DNA of 64,000 bases from Rhizorhabdus phycosphaerae (GCF_011044255.1 NZ_CP049107.1:3345001-3409000), one strand, 5' to 3'; shown: positions 49,986 through 58,522, counted from the stretch's first letter. Notes: a model not told the origin generated them from the letters alone. A program made the numbers and translations.

Positions 49986-51064
49986 CAGCGGACTCCGGAG
50001 GAAAGAGAGGCGAGCGCAGCCAGTCTCTGGTGCGCCTCGGCCATGATGGTTTCGATAAGCTGTTCGCAGGTCGGCAGGTCGCCGAGGCGGCCGGCGACTA
50101 CGCCCGTCGCCATCAGCCCGCCATCGGCGTCGCCGTCGACCACCGCACGCTGGATCATCATCGGCGCGGCTGCGGCCATCATCGCCTGGGGCAGGCTAAG
50201 CCCGCCATGGCTGGTCATGCCCTTCGCGGCCTTCAGCAGGTCGGCATAGCTCGCCTTGGTCTGGCGCTTCATCTGCAGGCCGCTTTCCACCGCGCGGCGC
50301 CACAGGCCGATGCCGTTGGAGCGCTCGATCCGGTCGAGCGCCTGGTTGCGGATCATCCGCTGCGGCAGGCCGTCGACCTTTGTCGACACTGTGATGTCGT
50401 CGGTCCCGGCCTTGACGTAGCGCGCCTTGACGTTGTCGGGCGGCGCGCTTTCCTGCGTCATCAGGAAGCGGGTGCCCATGGCAATGCCCGCCGCCCCGAA
50501 GGCCAGGGCTGCCGCGAGGCCGCGCCCGTCGCCGAAGCCGCCAGCCGCGATTACGGGCACCTGCACGGCATCCAGCACCTGCGGCAGCAGGATCGTCGTC
50601 GGGACCGAACCGGTATGCCCGCCGCCTTCGCCGCCCTGCACCGTGACCATGTCGACGCCCATCTGGACCATCTTCTGGGCGTGCTTGGCGGCGCCGATGG
50701 TCGGCATGCAGAGGATGCCCGCCTCCTTGAAGCGGGCGATCATCTTCGCGTCGGGGCCGCGCCCGAAGCTCACGGCGCGAATCTGGGCTGCATTCTCGAG
50801 GATCGCCTCGACGATCTCGGCGGCCCCCGGCTGGAAGGAGTGGAAGTTCACGCCAAACGGCTTGTCGGTGCCGGCGCGCACCTCGGCGATCGCCGCGCGC
50901 GCTTCGTCGGGCGTCATCACGGCAGCGGCGAGAAAGCCGAAGGCCCCTGCATTGGATGTCGCGATCACGAGCGGGGGCGTGGCGACCCAGCCCATCGCCG
51001 TCTGGACGATCGGGTAGCGGCAGCCGAGCAGGCGGGTGAGGGGGGTCTCGATCGGATCAGCCAT
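49985..51064 (-). CDS. ipdC: IpdC-like flavin enzyme (nitronate monooxygenase family)
   Basis: A 359-residue FMN TIM-barrel protein of the 2-nitropropane dioxygenase family: YPIVQTAMGWVATPPLV, FGVNFHSFQPG, QGGEGGGHTGSVPTT, VPVIAAGGFGDGRGLAAALAFGAAGIAMGTRFL. The order and wording of motifs follow mycobacterial IpdC (Rv3553), which acts on 5-oxo/5-hydroxy-HIC-CoA before ring D opening. I use the ATG at 51064; a GTG at 51070 overlapping the upstream stop (GTGA) is an equally plausible coupled start. The C-terminal region AMMAAAAPMMIQRAVVDGD is family-typical. Confidence 0.86.
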   Translation of the reverse strand: MADPIETPLTRLLGCRYPIVQTAMGWVATPPLVIATSNAGAFGFLAAAVMTPDEARAAIAEVRAGTDKPFGVNFHSFQPGAAEIVEAILENAAQIRAVSFGRGPDAKMIARFKEAGILCMPTIGAAKHAQKMVQMGVDMVTVQGGEGGGHTGSVPTTILLPQVLDAVQVPVIAAGGFGDGRGLAAALAFGAAGIAMGTRFLMTQESAPPDNVKARYVKAGTDDITVSTKVDGLPQRMIRNQALDRIERSNGIGLWRRAVESGLQMKRQTKASYADLLKAAKGMTSHGGLSLPQAMMAAAAPMMIQRAVVDGDADGGLMATGVVAGRLGDLPTCEQLIETIMAEAHQRLAALASLSSGVR

Positions 51065-51066
51065 GG

Positions 51067-52248
51067 TCACCGCTTCAGGATGACGGAGGAGCCATGCCCG
51101 AACAGCCCCTGGTTGGCGGTGATGCCGACCTTCGCACCTTCGACCTGTCGCTCGCCGGCCTCGCCGCGCAGCTGCCAGGTCAGTTCGCAGACCTGGGCAA
51201 TCGCCTGGGCCGGAACCGCCTCGCCGAAGCAGGCGAGACCGCCCGAGGGGTTGATCGGCATGCGCCCGCCGACCCGGGTCGCGCCGTCGCGGGTGAGACC
51301 TGCAGCCTCGCCGCGTGCACAGAGACCCAGATCCTCGATCCAGTCGAGTTCGAGCGCGGTCGACAGGTCATAGACCTCGGCGACCGAGATGTCCTCGGGA
51401 CCCATTCCGGCCTCGGCATAGGCTTTGGCTGGGAGAGCGGCACGGAAGCTGTGCGCTTCCGCCGCCACTGCGCTGTCGGTGGCGAGATCAGGCATCTCGA
51501 TGATCGCCGAGGCGAAGGTCGGGGTGACCGTCGAGATGGCCGCGATCTTCGGTGCGTCGATCTTGCCGATCTTGCGCGCATAGGCCGCGCTGGCAATGAT
51601 CAGAGCGGCGCCGCCGTCGGAGGTCGCGCAGACGTCCATCAGGCGCAGCGGGTTGGCGACCATCGGCGAGGCCGCGACGTCCTCCATCGTGAACGCCTTG
51701 CGATAGCGTGCCCGCTCATTGGTCAGGCCGTGTTGCGCATTCTTGATCTTCACCCGCGCGAAGTCGTCCTGCGTGTCGCCGTAGATTTCCATGCGGCGAC
51801 GAGCATAGAGCGCGAAATAGGTCGGATTGGTGATGCCGACGCGGAAACGCACCCAGTCGGGATCGTCCGGCCGCTCGCCCTTGGCCGGCGCCAGGAAGCC
51901 CTTGGGCGTCGTGTCGGCCCCGATCACCAGCGCGACGTCCGCCTGCCCGCTCAGGATGCGCGAGCGCGCCGCCGTCAGCGCCTGCGATCCGCTGGCACAG
52001 GCCGCATAGCTGGTCTGCACCTCGGCGCCCTGCCAGCCCAGCGCCTGGGCGAAGGTCGCACCCGCCACATAGCCCGGATAGCCGCAGCGCATGGTGGCGG
52101 CACCCGACACGAACTGCACGTCGCGCCAGTCGATTCCCGCATCGCGCAGCGCTTCCTGCGCGGCGGCGACGCCATAGCCGACGAAATTGCGCCCCCATTT
52201 GCCCCAGGGGTGCATGCCGGCGCCGATGATGACGACATCTTCGCTCAT
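51067..52248 (-). CDS. SCP2/Ltp2-like lipid-transfer thiolase or aldolase
   Basis: A 393-residue thiolase-superfamily protein of the SCP2/nonspecific lipid-transfer group: GAGMHPWGKWG, SYAACASGSQALTAA with a Cys at the nucleophile position, DVCATSDGGAALI, AEVYDLSTALELDWIEDLGLC, INPSGGLACFGEAVPA and NQGLFGHGSS. With the DUF35 protein directly upstream (ATGA overlap) it resembles the Ltp2-ChsH2(DUF35) retro-aldolase that removes propionyl-CoA from the steroid side chain. The sequence does not decide between thiolase and aldolase. Located between ipdB and ipdC. Confidence 0.8.
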   Translation of the reverse strand: MSEDVVIIGAGMHPWGKWGRNFVGYGVAAAQEALRDAGIDWRDVQFVSGAATMRCGYPGYVAGATFAQALGWQGAEVQTSYAACASGSQALTAARSRILSGQADVALVIGADTTPKGFLAPAKGERPDDPDWVRFRVGITNPTYFALYARRRMEIYGDTQDDFARVKIKNAQHGLTNERARYRKAFTMEDVAASPMVANPLRLMDVCATSDGGAALIIASAAYARKIGKIDAPKIAAISTVTPTFASAIIEMPDLATDSAVAAEAHSFRAALPAKAYAEAGMGPEDISVAEVYDLSTALELDWIEDLGLCARGEAAGLTRDGATRVGGRMPINPSGGLACFGEAVPAQAIAQVCELTWQLRGEAGERQVEGAKVGITANQGLFGHGSSVILKR

Positions 52249-52682
52249 CCTGCGTCCTCCATCGGCTTCCATTTCCAGACGAGCTTGCCCTTGGGATCGA
52301 CCGCGTCGGGGATCGTCTCGACCACCAGCTCCATCGGCATGCCAGCGCGCAGGGCCTCGATCCCGACGCCTTCGACGACCTGTCCCAGCACGATCATCTT
52401 CTCACGGTCGAGTTCGACGGCGGCGATCGCATAAGGGACGAAGGGATCGGCCGCGATATAGGGCTCGGGCGGCTGGTAGCAGGCGTCGGTGAACGACCAG
52501 ATCTTGCCCGTCCGTGACAGCTCGACTGTTTCGAACTGCGTGCTTGCGCAGGCCGGGTTGCGGCAGAAGCTCTCGAGCTTCGGGAAATAATAGGTGCCGC
52601 AGGCCGAGCAGCGGCTGCCGATCAGATGCGGTTCGGGGCCGGTCGTGAACCAGCCCGGCAGGACGGGATCGGCTTCGCTCAT
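52245..52682 (-). CDS. DUF35 zinc-ribbon / OB-fold protein
   Basis: A 145-residue protein with an N-terminal rubredoxin-like zinc ribbon (Cys25, Cys28, Cys40, Cys45) and an OB-fold (GKIWSFTDACYQPPEPY, PYAIAAVELDREKMIVLGQVV, GMPMELVVETI). DUF35 proteins bind thiolase-like enzymes and acyl-CoA; in actinobacteria the equivalent is fused behind a MaoC domain in ChsH2. Here it stands alone and overlaps the Ltp2-like gene and the ipdB stop by four bases each. Most likely an obligate partner of the Ltp2-like protein. Confidence 0.86.
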   Translation of the reverse strand: MSEADPVLPGWFTTGPEPHLIGSRCSACGTYYFPKLESFCRNPACASTQFETVELSRTGKIWSFTDACYQPPEPYIAADPFVPYAIAAVELDREKMIVLGQVVEGVGIEALRAGMPMELVVETIPDAVDPKGKLVWKWKPMEDAG

Positions 52683-53476
52683 CCGCGCGTTCCCGAAGGA
52701 TTACCCTTGATCACGGTCGCGCGGATATTGTGCGGGTCGAGGCGCGCGATGATCTCCAGCTGCTCGGCGGTCGGAGCCGGCGTGGTCGGCGGCGTTCCGT
52801 CGACGATCAGGTCGAAGCCGGTCGCGGCCTTGACCTCGTCGACGGTCACGCCATCGTGCAGCGAGACGAGGCGGATCGCATGATCCGGTCCGCCGAAGTC
52901 CATCACGCAGAGATTGGTGACGATGAAGCGGAGATCGACCCCGCTGAAGTCGGCGCCCGCTAGGCGGCGCGCAGGATTGTAGCCGACGCTCGAAACTGAA
53001 TCGACTTCGCCGGGCACGAAGATGCGGGTCGAGTGGGCCGGCACGAACATCGAGTTGATGTGGTGGATCGTGTTGCCCGGAAAGCCGCGTGCGCCCAGCA
53101 TCTGGACCTTCGGCTTCTCGAAGCTGCCGCCAATATAGGACAGGTTCATCTGCCCGAAGCGGTCGATCTGGATCGGCGACACCACCGCGTGCCGCTTGCC
53201 GGTCCATACCGCGCTGTCGAAATAGCGCGAGAAGGGAAGGTAGCCCGAAGGCTTGCGATCGTCATAGCCGCGCGGGCCGATCGGCACCGGATCCTCGACG
53301 AGATAGGCCTCGCCATCGGTCATCAGCAGTTCGGGTGCATGGGTGCTCTTGGCGAGGCTCGCGCCGAGGCGCGGGATCGGGCCGATGCCGGTGGCGACGA
53401 TCTCGCCATTGTCCCGATAGAGTTCGGAACAGGCGACGATCAGCAGTTCGGCGAGCGTATGGTCTGGCGCGGTCAT
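52679..53476 (-). CDS. ipdB: IpdB-like subunit of ring-C hydrolase
   Basis: A 265-residue class I CoA-transferase-fold beta subunit: ELLIVACSELYRDNGEIVATGIGPIPRLGASLA, LLMTDGEAYLV, QIDRFGQMNLSYIGG, GNTIHHINSMFVPAHSTRIFV and FIVTNLCVMDF. With IpdA it forms the hydrolase that opens ring C of COCHEA-CoA; it is CoA-transferase-like but works by water attack. The ATG at 53476 comes 10 bases after the ipdA stop; open frame upstream lies inside ipdA. Confidence 0.88.
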   Translation of the reverse strand: MTAPDHTLAELLIVACSELYRDNGEIVATGIGPIPRLGASLAKSTHAPELLMTDGEAYLVEDPVPIGPRGYDDRKPSGYLPFSRYFDSAVWTGKRHAVVSPIQIDRFGQMNLSYIGGSFEKPKVQMLGARGFPGNTIHHINSMFVPAHSTRIFVPGEVDSVSSVGYNPARRLAGADFSGVDLRFIVTNLCVMDFGGPDHAIRLVSLHDGVTVDEVKAATGFDLIVDGTPPTTPAPTAEQLEIIARLDPHNIRATVIKGNPSGTRG

Positions 53477-53486
53477 CGCGTCGTCC

Positions 53487-54392
53487 TCAGAAAATCGGGA
53501 AGGGCAGCTTGGAGATCGCTTCGATCCCACCGGCCTGCGCAAGATAATGGGCCTCGTCGGGGCCGACCTTTTCGTCGCGATAGCGATCCCAGCCGCCCTC
53601 TTCGGCGGCGCTGGCGGCATAGGCCTTCAGCGCAGCCATGTCCCAGCCATAGGCTGGCGGCATTGAGGTCGGGTGCGCCCCGCCGGGGGCCTCGACGACA
53701 TGCTGGACGAAGCAGCGCTCGAACAGGTTCGCCTTGGCGTCCTCGGGATAGCTGTGGTCGAGCCGGTCGACGACCTCCTCGGCCGAGATGGCGACTTCCT
53801 TCGCGGCCTTGGCGAACCAGTCGTCATAATAGGTGTCGGGGCCGAGCGCCTGGCTGTTGCCCATGCGGTCGGCGCGGTGGACGTGAATCAGCGCGAAGTC
53901 GAGCGGGATGGCGGGCATCGCCAGCAGCACCTCGCCGTCCTCATAAGGCGAGGCGACCGTCTTGAAACCACCCTGCTCGAACACGTCGGTGCCGAGACCC
54001 ACGCGCGTCGGCAGGAAAGGCAGGCGAAGCGCTGCGGCCTTGAGGCCCCACTGCAGCATGCCTTCGTCGAGTTCGAGGACTTCCAGCCCGCCGGCTTCGC
54101 GGGCCTTGCGAAAATAGGGTTCCAGCGGGATAGCGTCGAGCGACACGAAGCCATAGATCACCTTGCGAACCTTGCCCGCCGCCAGCAGCATGCCGACTTC
54201 GGGGCCGCCATAGGTGACGATCGTCAGGTCCTTGAGATCGCTGCGGAGCAGGGCGCGCACCAGTGCCATCGGCTTACGGCGCGGGCCCCAGCCGCCAATG
54301 CCGATCGTCATGCCGTCGCGGAGCTTTCCGATGACGGCGTCGGCAGTCGTTCTCTTGTCGAAAGTCTTAATCGTCACGCTCCGAAATCCCAT
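53487..54392 (-). CDS. ipdA: IpdA-like subunit of ring-C hydrolase
   Basis: A 301-residue CoA-transferase-fold alpha subunit: FDKRTTADAVIGKLRDGMTIGIGGWGPRRKPMALVRALLRSD, VTYGGPEVGMLLAAGKV, YGFVSLDAIPLEPYF, ELDEGMLQWGLKAAA, PFLPTRVGLGTD and VVEAPGGAHPTSM. Glu110 in ELDEGML lies where, by eye, the functionally required glutamate of mycobacterial IpdA falls. The ATG at 54392 overlaps the dioxygenase by 19 bases. A GTG at 54377, overlapping by four (GTGA), is an alternative start giving a shorter N-terminus closer to known IpdA proteins. Confidence 0.88.
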   Translation of the reverse strand: MGFRSVTIKTFDKRTTADAVIGKLRDGMTIGIGGWGPRRKPMALVRALLRSDLKDLTIVTYGGPEVGMLLAAGKVRKVIYGFVSLDAIPLEPYFRKAREAGGLEVLELDEGMLQWGLKAAALRLPFLPTRVGLGTDVFEQGGFKTVASPYEDGEVLLAMPAIPLDFALIHVHRADRMGNSQALGPDTYYDDWFAKAAKEVAISAEEVVDRLDHSYPEDAKANLFERCFVQHVVEAPGGAHPTSMPPAYGWDMAALKAYAASAAEEGGWDRYRDEKVGPDEAHYLAQAGGIEAISKLPFPIF

Positions 54393-55267
54393 TTGTGGCC
54401 CCAGAGGTCCTCCTTGATAGTGAAGGTCGGGGTCACCGTGGTCCAGTCAACGGTCTGTTCACCGCCACAGCCGAATTCGATGTCGAAACCGGATGGCGTG
54501 CGCATGTAGAAGCTGATCATCTTGTCGTTGGTGTGCCGCCCCAGCGTCGACGAGATGTGCACCCCGGCTGCGAGCGCACGGTCGAGGGCCAGGCCGACAT
54601 CGTCGATCGAGGGCACCTCGACCATCGTGTGGATCAGGCCGGACGGCGCAGGAAATTCGCCGACCGCGACAGTGTGATGCCGCGGCCCGCTGGCGTGCAT
54701 GAAGGACATGCCCAGTCCCTGTTCGGGACCGCCGGGGAAATGCACCCGCATTTCGTCGCTGTCGCCGAAGCCGAGCAGATCCTTGTAGAAGCGGCGGGTG
54801 TCGTCATAGCAATTGGTCGGCACCACGACATGGCCGAAGCCCATCTCGCCGGTGACGAAGGCCGGGACGCCGACGGGGGACACGAAGGGCGTCCCCGCCA
54901 CGACATTGCCCCAGACAAGCTCGATCCGGTTTCCCGATGGATCGGCGAGCGATGCGATGCCCCGGACATGGCGGTCGGCGGCCAGCGCGGCATCTCCGCG
55001 CTCCACGGCGACGCCAGCCTTGTCGAGCTTGTCGAGAACAGCCGCCCAGGCTTCTTCGCTCGGACATTCCAGCCCGGCGCAGAGATATTTTTCCTCGTCG
55101 CCCTTCTCGATGCGGAAGCGCCACGGGCGCCCGTCGAGCCGCAGCATCAACCGGTCATCGGTCGAATCGGGCGTGGCCGCAGCCCCCACCACATTTTCGC
55201 CAAACCGGCGCCAGGCACCCACATCGCGTGACGCGACGCGAATATAGGCCAGCGATCTTACGGCCAT
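54374..55267 (-). CDS. hsaC: HsaC-type extradiol dioxygenase (type I, Fe(II))
   Basis: A 297-residue vicinal-oxygen-chelate extradiol dioxygenase. Iron ligands are His146 (GFGHVVV), His213 (LIHTMVEV) and Glu264 (FDIEFG); His198, His245 and Tyr254 complete the active site. RSLAYIRVASRD, GRHTNDKMISFYM and EFGCGGEQTVDW follow HsaC/TesB, which cleave the ring-A catechol 3,4-DHSA of 9,10-seco steroids, more than biphenyl BphC. The ATG at 55267 has AAAGGACG upstream. First gene of the 18-gene operon, divergent from a TetR regulator. Confidence 0.87.
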   Translation of the reverse strand: MAVRSLAYIRVASRDVGAWRRFGENVVGAAATPDSTDDRLMLRLDGRPWRFRIEKGDEEKYLCAGLECPSEEAWAAVLDKLDKAGVAVERGDAALAADRHVRGIASLADPSGNRIELVWGNVVAGTPFVSPVGVPAFVTGEMGFGHVVVPTNCYDDTRRFYKDLLGFGDSDEMRVHFPGGPEQGLGMSFMHASGPRHHTVAVGEFPAPSGLIHTMVEVPSIDDVGLALDRALAAGVHISSTLGRHTNDKMISFYMRTPSGFDIEFGCGGEQTVDWTTVTPTFTIKEDLWGHKWDFGA

Positions 55268-55524
55268 CGTCCTTTGCCCTCCCCGCACCTCTTACTTTCG
55301 CGTTCGGGTCTATCGGCGCGTCCGCATGGTTTCAAGCACTTTACGTTTTGAAAAATCGAATTTGGTACGCACATTGTTAGCGAAAGGGCATATCGTCCGT
55401 AGCACGCGGAAAAGCGAAGCTATGTCGCTTGCGGTGCCCATCGCTCTCGCCTTAGTATTGGTAAGCGGTTTCGGACCCTGCGAAAGTGATCGGTCGAGGG
55501 TGCGGGCCGGGTCGGGAGAGGGTG
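55268..55524. promoter_or_regulatory. divergent promoter region, steroid operon / tetR
   Basis: 257 bp without a gene between hsaC (leftward) and the TetR gene (rightward); the promoter of the whole steroid operon must lie here. One weak inverted repeat, AAGCGA-N7-TCGCTT, is at 55412-55430. AT-rich stretches (CACTTTACGTTTTGAAAAATCGAATTTGG as separate short runs at 55337-55366) may hold -10 elements. No KstR2-type palindrome is obvious. Confidence 0.5.
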
Positions 55525-56184
55525 ATGGCCACGCTGCTCGAAAAGGGCGAAATTTCGGCTCGGAAGCGAGGCCCCAAACCCGGCATGCGGTCGGGCCGGC
55601 AGCGCGACCAGGTGGTTGCCAGCCGGCAGGACGTGGTCGAGGCCATGCGCGGCCTGCTGCGTTCGCGGCCCTTCGACGAGATTCCGGTCGAGGACATTCT
55701 CGCGGCATCGGGCGTCAGCCGTGCGACCTTCTACCGCCATTTCAAGTCCCGGCGCGACGTCGCTTTGTGCATCTACGAGGCCACCCTCGAGCGGACCATG
55801 CCGCATTTTCTCCTGCTGGCGGATGTCGCGACCGGTCGGCTGTCGGCACAGTGGTGGGCGCATGAGGCGATCGGATATTATCGCGAGGAAGGGCAGATTT
55901 CGGTCCTGATCCACGGCCTCGCCGCCACCGATCAGGCGTTTCACCAGCGGTTGCGAGACGATCGCCAGCGGATGATCGAGCGCCTTGCGCCGGCGGTGCC
56001 GGCGTTCGGGCGGGCCGTGGGGGAGGATGCCGTAGCGCGGCGCCAGCGGGCGAGGGCCGACATCTTCTTCATGATGCTCGACCGGATCAGCGCCGAGGTC
56101 ACGCTGTTCGCCGAACTGGCCGATGTCCGGGACTATGAGGCTGTGCTCGCCGAGCAGGTCGCGGCCTTCGTCGCCGATAATTGA
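55525..56184 (+). CDS. TetR family regulator, candidate controller of steroid operon
   Basis: A 219-residue TetR protein: basic N-terminus (ARKRGPKPGMRSGRQRD), HTH at about 52-78 (PVEDILAASGVSRATFYRHFKSRRDVA) and a helical ligand domain with FHQRLRDDRQRMIERLAP. The ATG at 55525 follows GGGAGAGG. Being divergent from the operon it is the obvious local regulator, analogous in position and family to KstR2, though sequence similarity to KstR2 was not established. A palindrome starts in its own stop codon. Confidence 0.85.
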   Translation: MATLLEKGEISARKRGPKPGMRSGRQRDQVVASRQDVVEAMRGLLRSRPFDEIPVEDILAASGVSRATFYRHFKSRRDVALCIYEATLERTMPHFLLLADVATGRLSAQWWAHEAIGYYREEGQISVLIHGLAATDQAFHQRLRDDRQRMIERLAPAVPAFGRAVGEDAVARRQRARADIFFMMLDRISAEVTLFAELADVRDYEAVLAEQVAAFVADN

Positions 56185-56203
56185 CAATATACTCTGTATT
56201 GTC
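56183..56203. promoter_or_regulatory. palindrome overlapping tetR stop codon
   Basis: GACAATA-N7-TATTGTC is a perfect 7-bp-arm palindrome in AT-rich sequence, beginning within the tetR stop and ending 59 bases before the alcohol dehydrogenase start. It has the size expected of a TetR-type operator and could link the 56.3-62.5 kb genes to that regulator. Confidence 0.5.
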
Positions 56204-56262
56204 GATTAAATGCGTATCAGAGTCGATAATCTGAAACGCAAAACGAAAAGAGGAGAGGCGAG

Positions 56263-57276
56263 ATGAGGGCGGTGCGCATCCACGGCGTGAACGATGTTCG
56301 CGTCGACGATATCGAGGAGCCGCAGCCCGGGCCTCGCGACGTGATCGTCCGCGTCCGGCGGTGTGGCCTGTGTGGCTCCGACCTCGGCTATATCAAGGTC
56401 GGCGGCGTCGCGGCCCCGGCCGAGGCGCCCTTCGGGATCGGTCACGAACTGTCCGGCGTCGTCGAGGCTGTTGGCGCCGACGTGGTCGGCATCGCGCCGG
56501 GGCAGCGCGTCGTCGTCAACCCGATGGGCGATGGCAACGGGATCGGCGCCGGGCTGCCCGAAGGCGCTTTCGCTCCGTTGCTGCGCGTTTCGAACGCCAC
56601 GCTGGGCGGGGCCATCCATCCCATCCCCGATCATGTCGACTGGGACGCAGCCGCGCTCGCCGAACCCCTCGGTGTCGCGCTCCACGCCGTCCATCGCGCG
56701 GGCGCGACCCGGCAGGACAAGGTCGCGGTGTTCGGCGTAGGTCCGATAGGTCTGGGCATCGTCTTCTTCCTTAAGCGCACCGGCGTGGCCTCGGTCGTCG
56801 CGATCGACCGGTCGCGCCAGCGGCTCGAGCGCGCACGACGGCTGGGGGCGGACCATGTCATCGACGCCGGCAGCGAGGACGTTGCCGCCGCGCTGGGCGA
56901 TCTCCACGGGCGCGCCGACCTGTTCGGGTGGCCGACGGTCGGCACCAGCCTGTGGTTCGAATCCTCGGGAGCGCCTGCGGTGCTACCCTCGATCGTGGGC
57001 ATGGCGCCTTTTCATGCCCGCGCGGTGATGGTCGCCGTCCACCACCAGCCGATCGCGATCGACTGGAAGATAGCGCTGGGCAAGGAGATGAGCTTCATCA
57101 CCTCGATGGCCTATCCGGATGAATTTCCGGAGGTGATCGCGGCGATCTCCGAGCCCGGCTTCGATGCCGATGCCTTCATCAGCCACCGCATTCCGCTCAG
57201 TCGGTTCGACGAGGCGCTCGCGGTCGCGCGCGACGCCGAGATGTCAGCCAAGGTCATGGTGGCGTGCGATGCGTGA
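56263..57276 (+). CDS. zinc-type alcohol dehydrogenase without structural-zinc lobe (MDR)
   Basis: A 337-residue medium-chain dehydrogenase. The N-terminal half has catalytic-zinc candidates Cys and Glu/His (CGLCGSDLGY, GIGHELSG) and GQRVVVNP; the Rossmann half has VFGVGPIGLGIVF and an Asp (AIDRSRQ) for NAD. The four-Cys structural-zinc loop normally near residue 95-110 is absent (PMGDGNGIGAG instead). It would oxidise a secondary alcohol or polyol. The ATG has AAGAGGAGAGG upstream. First of six close plus-strand genes; the last 8 bases overlap the sulfotransferase homologue. Confidence 0.82.
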   Translation: MRAVRIHGVNDVRVDDIEEPQPGPRDVIVRVRRCGLCGSDLGYIKVGGVAAPAEAPFGIGHELSGVVEAVGADVVGIAPGQRVVVNPMGDGNGIGAGLPEGAFAPLLRVSNATLGGAIHPIPDHVDWDAAALAEPLGVALHAVHRAGATRQDKVAVFGVGPIGLGIVFFLKRTGVASVVAIDRSRQRLERARRLGADHVIDAGSEDVAAALGDLHGRADLFGWPTVGTSLWFESSGAPAVLPSIVGMAPFHARAVMVAVHHQPIAIDWKIALGKEMSFITSMAYPDEFPEVIAAISEPGFDADAFISHRIPLSRFDEALAVARDAEMSAKVMVACDA

Positions 57277-58522
57277 CGACATCCGCATCGACGACCTCGC
57301 CCAGCCCCGCCTCACCCCCCTCCAGCAGCAGGCGATCGACGCCTGCCCGCCGGTACGGATGGATGTCGAAGAGGTGCTGTCCGCAGCGCGCGCCGCGACC
57401 GGCCTGTCCGATTTCGGCGCCGGGGACTTTCGCGCGCGGCTGGCGCTGTGGCTGCGCAGCTATGACGAGGATAAGGATCTCACGACGCTCGGCCGCGCGA
57501 CCCTGTTCGGCGAATGCGTACGCTATGCCTCGGCCCGGCTGCGCATCGAGGATCTGATCCGCCGCCATCCCGAGATCGAGCAGGTCGAGATCGACCGGCC
57601 GATCATGGTGGCGGGTCTGCCGCGATCGGGGACGACCCATCTGGTCAACATCCTCGCCGCCGATCCCCGGCTGCGCTCAACACCGCTGTGGGAAACGATG
57701 GAGCCGATTCCCGGTCCCGACGACATCGGCGATCCGGACCCGCGGCACGTCCGCACCGCGCAGATGTGGGGCGCGTTCGAGACGATGCTGCCGCTGATGC
57801 CGGCGATGCACGAAATGGCGCCCGACCATGTCCACGAGGACATCGAACTGCAGGGGCCGGATTTTTCCTCCTATCTGCCCGAATGGCTGAGCCGCCCGAC
57901 CGCCTGGCGCGACCATTATCTGGCGACCGACCAGACCCCGCATTATGCCTATGCGAAGCGGGTGATGCAGGCACTGACCTGGCTCAAGGGGCCCAATCGC
58001 TGGGTCGTCAAGTCGCCGCCGCACATGGAAAATCTGCCCGCTCTGATCGCCGTGCATCCGAAGGCGATCGTACCGGTCACGCACCGCGATCCCGTTGCGG
58101 TGCTCCAGTCGGCAATCACCATGATCGCCTATGGCGACCGGACGCGGCGGACGCGGCAGGACCTGCCCGGCCTCGCGGCTTGGTGGATCGACCGCATCGA
58201 GGTGCTGCTGCGCCGCTGCGTCCGCGACCGTGATGCGATACCCGAGGGGCAGTCGATCGACATCCTCTTCCACGAGTATATGGCTGATCAGAAGGCGACC
58301 GTGCGCCGGGTCTATGCCTTGGCCGACCTGGAGATGACGCCCGACGCCGAGGCGCGGATCGACCATTTCCTCGCCGCCAACCCGCGCAACAAACATGGCC
58401 GGGTGGTCTATGATCTGATCGGGGATTTCGGGGTCGACGTGGGGGCGCTGAGGGAGCGTTTCGCTTTCTATTATGATCGCTTCCCGGTGCGCCGCGAAGC
58501 CGTGCTCGGAGAGAAATCATGA
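57269..58522 (+). CDS. PAPS-dependent sulfotransferase family protein, second copy
   Basis: A 417-residue homologue of the protein at 27154: shared N-terminal ATGLSDFG segment, 5'-phosphosulfate loop PRSGTT (118-123), WVVKSPPHMENL and VTHRDPVAVLQS for the 3'-phosphate. It has a longer N-terminus (about 110 residues before the loop) and different middle loops, so substrate differs. The ATG at 57269 is inside the end of the alcohol dehydrogenase gene; its stop overlaps the DUF1214 start (ATGA). Whether it truly transfers sulfate is untested for this subfamily. Confidence 0.8.
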   Translation: MRDDIRIDDLAQPRLTPLQQQAIDACPPVRMDVEEVLSAARAATGLSDFGAGDFRARLALWLRSYDEDKDLTTLGRATLFGECVRYASARLRIEDLIRRHPEIEQVEIDRPIMVAGLPRSGTTHLVNILAADPRLRSTPLWETMEPIPGPDDIGDPDPRHVRTAQMWGAFETMLPLMPAMHEMAPDHVHEDIELQGPDFSSYLPEWLSRPTAWRDHYLATDQTPHYAYAKRVMQALTWLKGPNRWVVKSPPHMENLPALIAVHPKAIVPVTHRDPVAVLQSAITMIAYGDRTRRTRQDLPGLAAWWIDRIEVLLRRCVRDRDAIPEGQSIDILFHEYMADQKATVRRVYALADLEMTPDAEARIDHFLAANPRNKHGRVVYDLIGDFGVDVGALRERFAFYYDRFPVRREAVLGEKS

